Origin: Clostridia bacterium
GTDB taxonomy: Bacteria; Bacillota; Clostridia; Saccharofermentanales; Saccharofermentanaceae
Direction: 5' to 3'
Length of the DNA stretch: 64,000 nucleotides
Assembly (NCBI GenBank): GCA_024403775.1
Contig: JAKSRE010000010.1
Span: 1-64,000, forward strand
Shown piece by piece: positions 27,676-36,690 of the stretch. The notes under the pieces are model-generated. The model was not told where the DNA came from. It ran no database searches and saw nothing but the letters and a program-made list of their open reading frames with translations. A program made the translations under genes and the position numbers. How positions within the stretch are numbered: position 1 is the first letter of the stretch; every line of letters starts with the position of its first letter.

Positions 27676-29463
27676 ATGTTCGATTTTAAAAGTATGTCGG
27701 CATTTTTATACGTTGAACTTGATATATTTAGCATGCTTCTTTTGGTTGTTTTGTGTTTGTTTTCATATTGGCTGTTCAAGCGTCAGGGGTGGACGCGACC
27801 AGTGCCAGCAATCGCGACAGCAGGACTTTACCTGGTAGCATTTTTCCTCGATGGTGTCGAGGCAATGGCTGAATATTTTAATGCCCTTTCGGCTACTTCA
27901 CTATATGTTATAAACTCGCTGTACTTCGTGGCCATTGTGGCAGCGGCTACAGCCTATCTCATATATGTGTATGTAAGACTTGGGTTTGCAAGGAAAGACA
28001 AGGGATCTGAGATAATGCTTCTTTGTATTCCTTCAACTATTGTAGGAATTATGTCGATTACAGCAATCAGCAATGGAATGCTGTTCTACATGAGTGATGC
28101 GAATCATTATAAAAGAGGACCGATTTATCATGCATATACTGGAGCTATCATATTCTATTATGGTCTCGGTATAATTCTTAGTTCATATGCTTACTTCAGA
28201 GAGAAGAAGAGAACAGGCAAGAAAAGGACTGATGACACTTATCTTATGACAGGTCTTGTCCTATATGCCTGCTTTAATCTTTTGTGTTTCCTTGTTCAGT
28301 GGATTACTCAGTTTAACTTCTATCCAATGGGCGCGACTATCTCAGTCTGCATCTTTGTAATCATCATGATTTATGGTCAGGTTAGTAAATCTAATCAGTT
28401 CATGGCAAAGCAGGATCTTAAGATTGCTGAGATGAATGAGATTCTTAAGGAGGAGCGTGAAGTTAAGGAATTCTTCCTTACAGGATATTTTGCAGCTTTC
28501 TATGTTGATCTTGATAGCCACACCTATAAAGTTTATTTCTGTGATGATGATAGGTACAAAGGAAGCGATGATTTCTTTGAGTTATCCGCTAAGATTTGCG
28601 AAGATTTTGTAGCTGGTGAAGATGGTACGAATATTCTAAGTCTTCTTAAACCAGAAGCAATTCGCAAAATTCTTAAAGAAGAAAAGCAGTTTCAGGTCAT
28701 CGTAAGAAGTTCTAATCGTGACGGTCAGCACTATATCCTTATGCATATCGTAAGAGGCGCTGATGAGAATCACGTAGCTATCGGCTTTACAGACGTAGAT
28801 AATCTTGTTAAGAGACGTATGGAGGAAGCAAGAAGAATTGATCAGAGCCACCACCTTATCGAGATGCTTGGCGGTATGGTTGAATCCCGTAATATGGAGT
28901 CTGGCGAGCATATACAGCGAGTTAAGGAATATACTAAGATTCTTGCCGAAAGCATGATGAAGAAGTATCCAGAATACGGACTGGATATGCACAAGATTGA
29001 GCTTATAGTGTCAGCTTCTGCTCTTCATGATGTAGGAAAGATCAAAATCTCAGACAGTATTCTTCTTAAGCCTGGAAAGCTTACACCAGAAGAATTCGAG
29101 GCTATGAAAGAGCATACAATCATTGGAAGTGCAATCGTATCCAAGATGATGATTGGTCTTGATGAGGAATATGCAAGATACTGCCGCGAGATTGCACTTT
29201 ATCACCATGAGAAATGTGATGGTAAGGGTTATCCAGAAGGTCTTAAGGGTGATCAGATTCCAATATCTGCCCAGCTTGTATCAATTGCCGACTGCTTTGA
29301 CGCTCTTACAACAAAGCGTGTTTATAAGGATGCTTATTCACTTGATGAGGCTTATGACATGATTCTTGGCGGTAAGTGTGGTCAGTTCTCAGGAAAGATT
29401 CTTGACTGTTTCATCGCTAAGAGAGAAGAGCTTTTTGAGAAGGCAGAAGAACTTAAAGCTTAA
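27676..29463 (+). CDS. Membrane HD-GYP domain protein (probable cyclic-di-nucleotide phosphodiesterase)
   Basis: A 595-residue signalling protein. About seven hydrophobic segments occupy residues 10-240. A linker with a PAS-like region (about 260-385) follows, then a C-terminal HD-GYP domain (about 400-575). The catalytic motifs are present: HDVGKI at 451-456 and HHEKCDGKGYPEGLKG from 510. Such domains hydrolyse c-di-GMP or related dinucleotides, so a role in the motile/sessile switch or surface expression is plausible. I place the start at an ATG preceded by GGGGG rather than an earlier in-frame TTG that lies in the promoter. It is monocistronic, with a long hairpin terminator. Confidence 0.88.
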   Translation: MFDFKSMSAFLYVELDIFSMLLLVVLCLFSYWLFKRQGWTRPVPAIATAGLYLVAFFLDGVEAMAEYFNALSATSLYVINSLYFVAIVAAATAYLIYVYVRLGFARKDKGSEIMLLCIPSTIVGIMSITAISNGMLFYMSDANHYKRGPIYHAYTGAIIFYYGLGIILSSYAYFREKKRTGKKRTDDTYLMTGLVLYACFNLLCFLVQWITQFNFYPMGATISVCIFVIIMIYGQVSKSNQFMAKQDLKIAEMNEILKEEREVKEFFLTGYFAAFYVDLDSHTYKVYFCDDDRYKGSDDFFELSAKICEDFVAGEDGTNILSLLKPEAIRKILKEEKQFQVIVRSSNRDGQHYILMHIVRGADENHVAIGFTDVDNLVKRRMEEARRIDQSHHLIEMLGGMVESRNMESGEHIQRVKEYTKILAESMMKKYPEYGLDMHKIELIVSASALHDVGKIKISDSILLKPGKLTPEEFEAMKEHTIIGSAIVSKMMIGLDEEYARYCREIALYHHEKCDGKGYPEGLKGDQIPISAQLVSIADCFDALTTKRVYKDAYSLDEAYDMILGGKCGQFSGKILDCFIAKREELFEKAEELKA

Positions 29464-29485
29464 GATATATTTTGTGGAACTCATA

Positions 29486-29574
29486 ACGACTGTTCCAGAA
29501 TAGAATGAATTGATATGTTTGATTTATCTATCGGCGTATCAGATTCTAAAGGCTATTCGGGGCAGTCGTTTTTA
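29486..29574 (+). terminator. Long hairpin terminator after the HD-GYP gene
   Basis: ACGACTG-TTCC-AGAATAG pairs imperfectly with CTATTC-GGGG-CAGTCGT across a structured loop (about 40 bases) and is followed by TTTTTAT. Confidence 0.6.
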
Positions 29575-29621
29575 TGTTTATTTGCATTAAAAGGTTTGCT
29601 ACTGCAATACTGGGGCAGTCT

Positions 29622-29682
29622 ATTCACTTAAAACAGGCATTTCATTCACTGAAGAGTGAATGAAACGGGCAATCTGAGTGAG
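29622..29682. repeat. ATTCACTT nested inverted-repeat element (single copy)
   Basis: Left motifs ATTCACTTAAAAC and CATTCACT, 22 bp apart, face right motifs AGTGAATG and GAGTGAG. It is nearly identical to the four tandem units at 35336-35578. It lies between the HD-GYP terminator and the aromatic operon promoter. Confidence 0.8.
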
Positions 29683-29749
29683 AAGAAGGAAGCTTTTATC
29701 GTTGTTTGGTTCTTATCACAGAAGGCAGGCGTTAATACCCCTTAATAAC

Positions 29750-29778
29750 TTGACATACGGGGCAAATATGAGTTTAAT
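29750..29778 (+). promoter_or_regulatory. Promoter of the aromatic amino acid operon
   Basis: TTGACA, a 17-bp spacer and TTTAAT, ending 38 bp before the GTG start of tyrA. No T-box or other long leader fits in the short 5' region. Confidence 0.75.
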
Positions 29779-29816
29779 TTACTTTGTAGAATTGTAGTTT
29801 TGTAGAGGTATATATC

Positions 29817-30674
29817 GTGAAGAAATTTACTGTAGGAATAGTAGGTCTTGGATTAATTGGCGCCTCTTTTGCCAAGGGATATCAGGAAGCGAAGAAACAA
29901 GATGGTGATGATATAACCATTCTCGGATTCAACAGAACTCACTCAGTTGTTGAGAGAAGTCTTGAAGAGGGAATTATTGATGGAGAATTGACATCAGAGT
30001 CACTTAAGGACTGTGATATTGTTATCATCTGTAATTATCCAGAGGCATGTATAAAGTATATGGAAGACAACAAGGATTACTTCAGGAAGAATGGTCTTGT
30101 AATTGATGCCTGTGGAAATAAGAGAATTGTCTGTATTCCAGGATTTAAAATTGCCAAGGAAAATGGTTTCGTTTTTGTTGGCGGACATCCAATGGCAGGA
30201 AATAAATATTCAGGAATGGATTATGCCAAGGGTGACATGTATGTTGGCGCTCCTATGGTAGTAGTTCCAGAAAGCAGAGAAGACACGGAGACATTTGAGA
30301 GAGTTAAGTACTATCTCGAGCCTCTTAAGTTTGGAAGCTATTGTCTGTCTGATGCTGAACATCACGATAAGATGATTGCCTTTACTTCTCAGATGGCACA
30401 CCTCGTATCAAATGCATATATTAAGAGCCCATCAGCAAGATTACATGAGGGTTTCTCAGCTGGAAGCTACAAGGATATGACCAGAGTTGCATGGCTTAAT
30501 CCACAGATGTGGACTGAGCTTTTTATGCAGAACAAAGACAATCTTATTAATGAAATTGACATTTTGATTGATGAACTTAATAAATACCGTAAGGCTCTTG
30601 AGGAAGAGAATAGTGCTGAGATGGAAAGACTTCTTGATGAAGGACGAAGAATTAAGGAAGAGGTTGATGGCTGA
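29817..30674 (+). CDS. tyrA: Prephenate dehydrogenase
   Basis: Catalyses NAD(P)-dependent oxidative decarboxylation of prephenate to 4-hydroxyphenylpyruvate in tyrosine synthesis. The 285-residue protein has the nucleotide motif GLGLIG at 10-15, the conserved GGHPMAG segment (about 122-128) with the catalytic His, and a helical C-terminal domain with FTSQMAHLVSNA. There is no ACT regulatory domain, so feedback control by tyrosine would have to come from elsewhere. The start is GTG with AGAGGT upstream. It is the first gene of a tightly packed five-gene operon; its TGA overlaps the aroA ATG (TGATG). Confidence 0.9.
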   Translation: MKKFTVGIVGLGLIGASFAKGYQEAKKQDGDDITILGFNRTHSVVERSLEEGIIDGELTSESLKDCDIVIICNYPEACIKYMEDNKDYFRKNGLVIDACGNKRIVCIPGFKIAKENGFVFVGGHPMAGNKYSGMDYAKGDMYVGAPMVVVPESREDTETFERVKYYLEPLKFGSYCLSDAEHHDKMIAFTSQMAHLVSNAYIKSPSARLHEGFSAGSYKDMTRVAWLNPQMWTELFMQNKDNLINEIDILIDELNKYRKALEEENSAEMERLLDEGRRIKEEVDG

Positions 30675-31999
30675 TGAAGTTTGATTTAGATAAAAAATTC
30701 GACCTCACAATCACAGTTCCTGAATCAAAGTCAGTTGGCCACAGAGCTCTTATCGTTAATTTCCTCATAGATCTGGCACAAGATAGAGTAAGTAACAATG
30801 TTAAATACCCTATATCTGCCAATATAGACGACAGTCAGGACATTATTGCAACCAAAGACTGTATTAATAATCTGGCAGAACTCTCTAATAAAGCAAGAGA
30901 AGAAAAACCACAGGAAGTTGTTCTTCCATGTAAAGAGAGCGGTTCAACTTTGAGATTTTTTATTCCTGTTGCAATTGAGGTATTAAGATACTTAGATCTT
31001 CTGGGAACAACAAATATCAGATTTAAGACAGCTGGAAGACTTTTTGACCGACCAACAAATGATGTCGAGGAATGCCTTGGCGGACATGGTATTGAGATTA
31101 TTCATGAAGAAGATACAAGAGATATTATCGTTAAATATGATGAATCAAAGGATAGTCATGAAGATGAATATGCTATTGATGGAACGGCTTCTTCACAGAA
31201 TATCTCTGGCCTTATAATGGCGCTTCCTTTAAATGATACCAGTAAGAAAGTTAAGGTTCTTAATAACCTGAATTCTGCTACATACGTGATGCTTACACTT
31301 GACGTACTTAAAAAGCATGATGTGGGAGTTGATTATGATGGGGATATGACTTTCGAGATTGAGGCTTCGAGCTATAAGAATGGTAATCCTGCAGAACTAA
31401 GAGACGGAGACTGGTCTTCAGGCGCATTTTTCCTTTGTATGAAGGAGCTGGCTGACAGCTTAAATGAGGGCAAGAACTTAGATATTCAGGGGCTCTCGAT
31501 GGATTCATACCAGGGTGACAAGGCGATTGTCGATTTTATTGAGAAATTTAAAAAAGCGCAAAAAGATTCAAAAAAGGAATTCTCTTATGATTGCAAAACA
31601 ATTCCTGATATCGTACCTTATATGGCGGTATGGGCTGCGCTCTTTGATAACGGGAATATGACTGGGTTTAAGACTACTTTCGAGAATGTTGGAAGACTTA
31701 AGATAAAGGAGTCTGACAGAATACAGGCGATAATCGAGATTCTTGATGCCATAGAGGCGAAGTCTGATTTTGACGGGGAGAACCTGACAGTATATACTTC
31801 TGATATTAAAATAATTGACCAGATGAGAAGTCAGGGCAGAGTAATAAGCCTTTCTTCCCATAATGATCACCGAATGGCGATGACTGATTTTCTTCTCGCA
31901 CTCGGAACAAAGATGGTAGTAGATATTGATAATATCGAGTGCATGACCAAGTCATGTGCGCTGTTACCAGAGATAATGACTAAGAATTTTGCCATCTGA
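30674..31999 (+). CDS. aroA: 3-phosphoshikimate 1-carboxyvinyltransferase (EPSP synthase)
   Basis: Transfers enolpyruvyl from PEP to shikimate-3-phosphate, the sixth step of the shikimate pathway. The 441-residue protein carries the family landmarks: ESKSVGHRA near residue 17 (Lys, Ser and Arg for substrate), ESGSTLRFF near 93, DWSSGAFFL near 247, KESDRI near 341 and DHRMAMTDF near 397. It has insertions and several lysine-rich segments that make it diverged from enterobacterial AroA. The start overlaps the tyrA stop by one base, and its own stop overlaps the upstream possible start of aroC, pointing to translational coupling. Confidence 0.93.
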   Translation: MKFDLDKKFDLTITVPESKSVGHRALIVNFLIDLAQDRVSNNVKYPISANIDDSQDIIATKDCINNLAELSNKAREEKPQEVVLPCKESGSTLRFFIPVAIEVLRYLDLLGTTNIRFKTAGRLFDRPTNDVEECLGGHGIEIIHEEDTRDIIVKYDESKDSHEDEYAIDGTASSQNISGLIMALPLNDTSKKVKVLNNLNSATYVMLTLDVLKKHDVGVDYDGDMTFEIEASSYKNGNPAELRDGDWSSGAFFLCMKELADSLNEGKNLDIQGLSMDSYQGDKAIVDFIEKFKKAQKDSKKEFSYDCKTIPDIVPYMAVWAALFDNGNMTGFKTTFENVGRLKIKESDRIQAIIEILDAIEAKSDFDGENLTVYTSDIKIIDQMRSQGRVISLSSHNDHRMAMTDFLLALGTKMVVDIDNIECMTKSCALLPEIMTKNFAI

Positions 32000-32019
32000 T
32001 GGCACAGGAAGGAATAATA

Positions 32020-33111
32020 ATGGGAGCGTTTTGTTATAACGGCAAAAATATTAAGCTTACAGTTGAGGGTGAGTCACATAGTGTTGAGATCTCAGCACTT
32101 ATCGAGGGCGAGCCAGCTGTTATCGATAGTATAAAGGTGGATGAGGAGAAGCTTCAGGCTTTTCTTGATCGCCGTGCACCAGGTAAGAATGCATGGTCAA
32201 CACCTCGTAAAGAGCCTGACAAGGCAATTATTGAGAGAAGTTCAGGCCTTATTTTTGGAAAGATTGTAAATACAAATACAAAGCCACATGACTACTCAGG
32301 CCTTCTTAAGTGCCCAAGACCTTCACATGCGGACTATACTGCAAAATTAAAATATGGTGAGAGCTATACCTCTTCAGGCGGTGGCTCTTTCTCAGGAAGA
32401 ATGACAGCTCCGCTCTGCATCGCAGGCGGCATTGCGCTTCAGGAATTAAATAAAATGGGAATAAATATCTATTCTCATATTAAGTCTATCGGAGGTATCT
32501 CTGATACAAGTATTACTTCTATTTCGCTTGAGAATCAAGATGAGTTTATCTCAGATCTCGCGAAAGTAAAATCAAAAGAATTTCCAGTTGTATCAGATGA
32601 AGCTGGTGATCAGATGATCGAACTTATTAAATCCCTTGCTTCTGAACTTGATTCAGTCGGAGGCGTTACAGAGACAGTTATTACTGGTGTTCCAGGCGGC
32701 GTTGGCGGACCACTTTTTGATGGTATCGAAGGAAAGATTGCAGGCCTTATGTTTGCAGTACCTGCTGTTAAGGGAATTGAATTTGGTAATGGATTTGAAG
32801 GAAGCACACTTAAGGGCTCAGAGAATAACGATAACTTTACTGTTGTTGATGGCAAAGTTAAGCTTAAGACTAACCACTCTGGTGGAATTCTTGGCGGAAT
32901 CTCTGTAGGTGAGGCTGCTCCAATTGTATTCTCGACTGCTTTTAAGCCAACACCTTCAATTGCAAAAACGCAGGCTACAGTAGATCTTGATACAATGCTA
33001 GAAACAACAATTGAGATTAAGGGCAGACATGACCCATGTATCGTGCCACGTGCAGTTCCTGTAACAGAAGCTGTGGCAGCACTTGCTATCTGGGATATGC
33101 TTCTTGGCTAA
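32020..33111 (+). CDS. aroC: Chorismate synthase
   Basis: Converts EPSP to chorismate using reduced FMN. I place the start at the ATG preceded by AGGAAGGA, giving 363 residues. An earlier ATG overlaps the aroA stop but lacks a ribosome binding site and adds seven non-conserved residues. Landmarks are GESHS near the N-terminus (usual form GESHG), RRAPGK, HADYTAKLKYG, the glycine-rich segment SSGGGSFSGRMTAPLCIAGG, and the C-terminal GRHDPCIVPRAVPVTEA. The active-site histidines are retained. The Ser after the first His is a small departure from the usual signature. It sits fourth-from-last in the operon, 56 bp before the trifunctional gene. Confidence 0.93.
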   Translation: MGAFCYNGKNIKLTVEGESHSVEISALIEGEPAVIDSIKVDEEKLQAFLDRRAPGKNAWSTPRKEPDKAIIERSSGLIFGKIVNTNTKPHDYSGLLKCPRPSHADYTAKLKYGESYTSSGGGSFSGRMTAPLCIAGGIALQELNKMGINIYSHIKSIGGISDTSITSISLENQDEFISDLAKVKSKEFPVVSDEAGDQMIELIKSLASELDSVGGVTETVITGVPGGVGGPLFDGIEGKIAGLMFAVPAVKGIEFGNGFEGSTLKGSENNDNFTVVDGKVKLKTNHSGGILGGISVGEAAPIVFSTAFKPTPSIAKTQATVDLDTMLETTIEIKGRHDPCIVPRAVPVTEAVAALAIWDMLLG

Positions 33112-33167
33112 AGCATACATAAAGACGACATATAGAATTTTAATTATAAGGAAAAGGATAAACTAAA

Positions 33168-34742
33168 ATGGCACATGAGAAATTAGAAGAATTACGTTTA
33201 AAAATTGATCAGGCTGACAGAGACCTCCTTGACGCTTTTAAGCGCAGAATGGATGTTGCACAGAGAATCGGACTTTATAAATCTGAGAATGGAATGGAAG
33301 TTCTTGATCCAAAGCGTGAAGAGATCAAACTTGATGCGATTTATGACCAGGCTGATCCAGAGATTAAGCCTTATGTAAGAGATTTGTATGTTAAGCTTTT
33401 CGAGCTGTCAAGAAAAAGACAGAATAAGCGTAAGTTCGGTGTTCTTGGCCGTTCCCTTCCACACACATATAGTCCGCTCCTTCACAATATGTTCCAGGAC
33501 GAATACGACTATACAATTATCGAGAAGGAGCCAGAGGAACTGGATGCTCTCTTTGAGAATCATGTATACGATGGCTTTAATGTAACCATTCCTTATAAGA
33601 AGGAGGCTGCGGCTCGCTGTAGTTTCTTGTCAAATGAGGCTAAAGAGATTGGAAGCGCAAATACTGTTGTATTTGATGAAGACGGCAAGGCAAGCGGCTA
33701 TAATACTGATATTTATGGTTTTTACTATCTTCTCAAGAGCAACGGCATTGAGGTAAATGGCCGTCGCGTATTGGTTCTTGGTACAGGCGGTGCATCAGTT
33801 GCAATTAATTATGTACTTCAGAAGCTCGGTGCTGCTTCAATTTCATTCTGCGATCTTGAGACAGAGATTAATTATTCTAATGTTTATGACAGATGCATCG
33901 ATTCTGAGATTATCGTAAATGCTACTCCAGTAGGAATGTATCCTCATGTTGAGAATGCAGCTGTTGATCCTTCAAAGTTCAAGAGCCTTCAGGCTGTAGT
34001 TGATGTTGTTTATAATCCATCCACAACAAAGATTCTCGAGCTTACTTCTAAGATTAAGGCTGGCGTTGATGGCGCTAAGTTTACACCAATTGCAGCAGGT
34101 GGTCTTGGAATGCTTGTAGCTCAGGGCTACAAGGCTTCAAGAATTTTCCGCGGAATCATGAGCCCAGAAGAAAAAGCATCTGGAATTTATAACATGCTCG
34201 ACATGGACGACGAGGCAATCTCAATCATCTCAAAGGTTCTCGCCAAAGTATCTGCAGACATGCGTAATATCGCTATCATCGGTATGCCAGGCTGCGGCAA
34301 GAGTAATTTTGCTGAATATCTCTCACTCGTGAGCGGCCGTGAGTTAGTTGATCTTGATATTGCTTATCTTGATGAATATGGCATCAAGCCATCTGATGAG
34401 ATTAAGGAGAATGGAGAGGATGCGTTCCGTGCAAAGGAATCCGCGCTTCTTCGTAAGTATGCTTATAAGTCAGGTCTCGTTATCTCCTGTGGTGGCGGCA
34501 TCGTAACCCGTGAGGAGAACTATTCTGTCCTCAAGGCAAACAGCATTGTCTACTATATTGAGCGTCCATTGTCTGTTCTTTGTTCAGACGACCGCCCATT
34601 AAGTCAGAGCATTGGTGTTGAGGAGCTCTATAATCGTCGAAAAGATTTATATTCTCATTTCGCCGATCATGTAATCTCCGTTGGTGAGTGCCCAAGCGGC
34701 TCAGATTTTGTCAAAGCGGCTTATGAGATTTATAAGGTTTAA
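33168..34742 (+). CDS. Trifunctional chorismate mutase / shikimate dehydrogenase / shikimate kinase
   Basis: A 524-residue fusion. Residues about 1-88 are an AroQ-type chorismate mutase (LRLKIDQADRDLLDAFKRRM, then KREE). Residues about 89-345 are shikimate dehydrogenase AroE, with the substrate motif SLPHTYSPLLHN, catalytic Lys144 in NVTIPYKK, Asp181 in GYNTD and the nucleotide motif GTGGAS at 205-210. Residues about 366-524 are shikimate kinase AroK, with Walker A GMPGCGKS at 372-379 and CGGGIVT at 441-447. It thus supplies pathway steps 4 and 5 plus the first committed step after chorismate. The fusion removes the need for separate aroE, aroK and mutase genes. All three active sites look intact. 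Confidence 0.93.
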   Translation: MAHEKLEELRLKIDQADRDLLDAFKRRMDVAQRIGLYKSENGMEVLDPKREEIKLDAIYDQADPEIKPYVRDLYVKLFELSRKRQNKRKFGVLGRSLPHTYSPLLHNMFQDEYDYTIIEKEPEELDALFENHVYDGFNVTIPYKKEAAARCSFLSNEAKEIGSANTVVFDEDGKASGYNTDIYGFYYLLKSNGIEVNGRRVLVLGTGGASVAINYVLQKLGAASISFCDLETEINYSNVYDRCIDSEIIVNATPVGMYPHVENAAVDPSKFKSLQAVVDVVYNPSTTKILELTSKIKAGVDGAKFTPIAAGGLGMLVAQGYKASRIFRGIMSPEEKASGIYNMLDMDDEAISIISKVLAKVSADMRNIAIIGMPGCGKSNFAEYLSLVSGRELVDLDIAYLDEYGIKPSDEIKENGEDAFRAKESALLRKYAYKSGLVISCGGGIVTREENYSVLKANSIVYYIERPLSVLCSDDRPLSQSIGVEELYNRRKDLYSHFADHVISVGECPSGSDFVKAAYEIYKV

Positions 34743-34789
34743 GGCTTAAGACTTAAGGCGTGCGCCCAAATCGAAAGGAGAAAAAGAAT

Positions 34790-35227
34790 ATGCAGATTCT
34801 TGTACTTAATGGACCAAACTTAAACATGCTCGGCATTCGTGAGCCAGGCAAATATGGCACTGTCACACATAATAACCTAAAGGATATGATCAATAATCGT
34901 GCAGGCGAGCTTGGTCTCGACGTCACATGTAAGCAGTCAAACAGTGAAGGCGAGCTTATCGATATTATCCAGAGGGCATATTTTGATAAGGTTGACGGCA
35001 TCGTCTTTAATCCAGGCGGATATACTCACACATCAGTTGCACTTCTCGATGCCCTCAAGGCTGTAAGCATCCCATGCGTTGAGGTTCATATCACTGATAT
35101 AGCTGAGCGTGAAGAGTTCCGCAAATTCTCATATATCTCCCTTTATGCTGAGAAAACCATCAAGGGTCACGGCGTTCAGGGCTATATTGAGGCCATCGAT
35201 TATCTGAATGAGAAGTATGGTGCCTAA
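34790..35227 (+). CDS. aroQ: Type II 3-dehydroquinate dehydratase
   Basis: Dehydrates 3-dehydroquinate to 3-dehydroshikimate, step 3 of the shikimate pathway. The 145-residue length and the motifs LNGPNLNMLGIREPGKYG (catalytic Arg and Tyr), QSNSEGELID and NPGGYTHTSVAL (catalytic His) define the type II dodecameric enzyme. The ATG is preceded by AAAGGAG at normal spacing; a GTG 30 bases upstream overlaps no ribosome binding site and is rejected. It is the last gene of the operon and is followed by a strong terminator. DAHP synthase, dehydroquinate synthase and prephenate dehydratase genes are not in this operon. Confidence 0.95.
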   Translation: MQILVLNGPNLNMLGIREPGKYGTVTHNNLKDMINNRAGELGLDVTCKQSNSEGELIDIIQRAYFDKVDGIVFNPGGYTHTSVALLDALKAVSIPCVEVHITDIAEREEFRKFSYISLYAEKTIKGHGVQGYIEAIDYLNEKYGA

Positions 35228-35252
35228 AAGTTTGTAAGTTTATTAGTTTGAT

Positions 35253-35294
35253 GCCGCCGAAGTCGAGCGTTTTTGACTTCGGCGGTTTTTGTTT
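35253..35294 (+). terminator. Terminator of the aromatic operon
   Basis: GCCGCCGAAGTC pairs with GACTTCGGCGG and is followed by TTTTTGTTT. Confidence 0.9.
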
Positions 35295-35335
35295 GTGGAT
35301 TTGCCAGGCGAGAGGCGGTTGATGTGGGAGGCATT

Positions 35336-35578
35336 CACTTAAAACAGGCGTTTTATTCACTGGAGAGTGAATGGATTGGGCATTCTGAGTGAGATTCACT
35401 TAAAACAGGCATTTCATTCACTGGAGAGTGAATGGATTGGGCAATTCTGAGTGAGATTCACTTAAAACAAGCATTTCATTCACTGAAGAGTGAATGAAAC
35501 GGGCATTCTGAGTGAGATTCACTTAAAACAAGCATTCCATTCACTGAAGAGTGAATGAATCTGTATTTTTAAGTGAAA
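35336..35578. repeat. Tandem ATTCACTT nested inverted-repeat array (four units)
   Basis: Four head-to-tail units of 61-62 bp. Each has the order ATTCACTTAAAAC, ATTCACT, AGTGAAT, GAGTGAG, so two left motifs are followed by two right motifs. The last unit ends in AAGTGAAAT, a full right-arm complement. Small substitutions distinguish the units (GGAG or GAAG at the centre; CAGGC or CAAGC). The remaining 35579-35755 is an AT-rich leader for the next gene with nothing else recognisable. Confidence 0.88.
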
Positions 35579-35755
35579 TCATCGCAATAATTTTTAAACC
35601 AATTGTCGAATTAGAAATCCCTTAACCATCGTAGATGGACTGTCAGACGAGGCAATCTGAAGGGCTGTTTTGTCGGAATTTGTCGGACTTTTGTAGTATT
35701 TTTTGATCTGCCTTTCGGTATAGAATTTAAAAAACTATATGAAAGGAGGAAAAGA

Positions 35756-36586
35756 ATGGATATAAGAGAATTCTTTTCAAATGAATATATTGTGCTATAT
35801 GTGAGTGGCTTGACTTATCAGTTAAGAGATATGCCAAAGTTTGGGATAGTTAATCGAAAATGCATTGATGGAACCATTAAAAGCATCCGAGAATACGATC
35901 CCCGCACGAAGAAGGTTAAGTGTGAATGTTATCTTTCGAGCGAGAAGGGGCAGGCCATGCTTGATAGTAAGAAGAGGCGCGAGCAGCTTGAGGAGAGGCT
36001 TAATTTCTATAAGATGCTGTGGTATAAGCGAACGGCGCGAGACATTCCGCTACTAAGCGATGTGGAGCTTCGGACAATTTATAATGTGAGCAAGAAGTTC
36101 AAGGATTTGACATTCTATCAGGCGCTTGAGGCGGAAGCGGCGGTTAGAAGATATGGGATGGAGAAGCATACGCGTCAGTATAATGGAATTGCGATGAGGT
36201 CAAAGCTTGAGACAATTGTGGCAACGACGCTTGGAGAACTGGATTTGCCGTTCAAATATGAGGCGGCGGTTAAGCTTGGAAATGATGTGAAATATACGGA
36301 TTTTTGGGTGCCATTGATTTTCCTGAACTGCTGCTTTCCGATTGAGGTGGCAGGGATGATTGCAGATGGGGCATATTTGGCCAAGATGAATATAGATTTG
36401 GTGCGATATTTCGAGAATGGATTTTTATTTAATCACAATCTTCTGATTGTGATGGAGACTGATGGTTTTGAGGGAAGTTCTGAAACAATAGGTCAGACAA
36501 TATGTGATTTTATTAATCGTATCGTCCATGATGTTTTTGTTACTGCCGAAATTTCTTTACGTAATAGCAACGAATTCACCACATAA
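35756..36586 (+). CDS. Hypothetical protein with PD-(D/E)XK-like nuclease fold
   Basis: A 276-residue soluble protein. The N-terminal half is helical and basic. Residues about 145-215 show a restriction-endonuclease-like pattern: SKLETIVATTL, FKYEAAVKL, DVKYTDFWVPL and CFPIEVAGMI, where Glu, Asp and Glu fall at positions expected for a PD-(D/E)XK core, but the Lys of the last motif is replaced (EVAG). It may therefore be an inactive or variant nuclease. A very good ribosome binding site (GAAAGGAGG) precedes the ATG. Its codons (many GCG, CGA, GAG) are richer in G and C than those of its neighbours, hinting at a different origin. It is flanked by repeats on both sides. Function is unknown. Confidence 0.6.
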   Translation: MDIREFFSNEYIVLYVSGLTYQLRDMPKFGIVNRKCIDGTIKSIREYDPRTKKVKCECYLSSEKGQAMLDSKKRREQLEERLNFYKMLWYKRTARDIPLLSDVELRTIYNVSKKFKDLTFYQALEAEAAVRRYGMEKHTRQYNGIAMRSKLETIVATTLGELDLPFKYEAAVKLGNDVKYTDFWVPLIFLNCCFPIEVAGMIADGAYLAKMNIDLVRYFENGFLFNHNLLIVMETDGFEGSSETIGQTICDFINRIVHDVFVTAEISLRNSNEFTT

Positions 36587-36690
36587 AAAGCACAAAAATT
36601 TACTGAATTATTAAAGATATATACAATAAAAAGTTTTATAATCATAACATGGGCAGAAGTGAATAATCGTGTGACGCCATTTTGGTCTAA

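Noticed and set aside
29464..29816. T-box or other riboswitch upstream of the aromatic operon.
   Set aside because: The predicted promoter lies only about 38 bp before tyrA, leaving no room for a leader, and no T-box sequence is present.
34760..34789. Upstream GTG start for aroQ.
   Set aside because: Type II dehydroquinases start directly at the ILVLNGPN strand, and AAAGGAG is placed for the downstream ATG.
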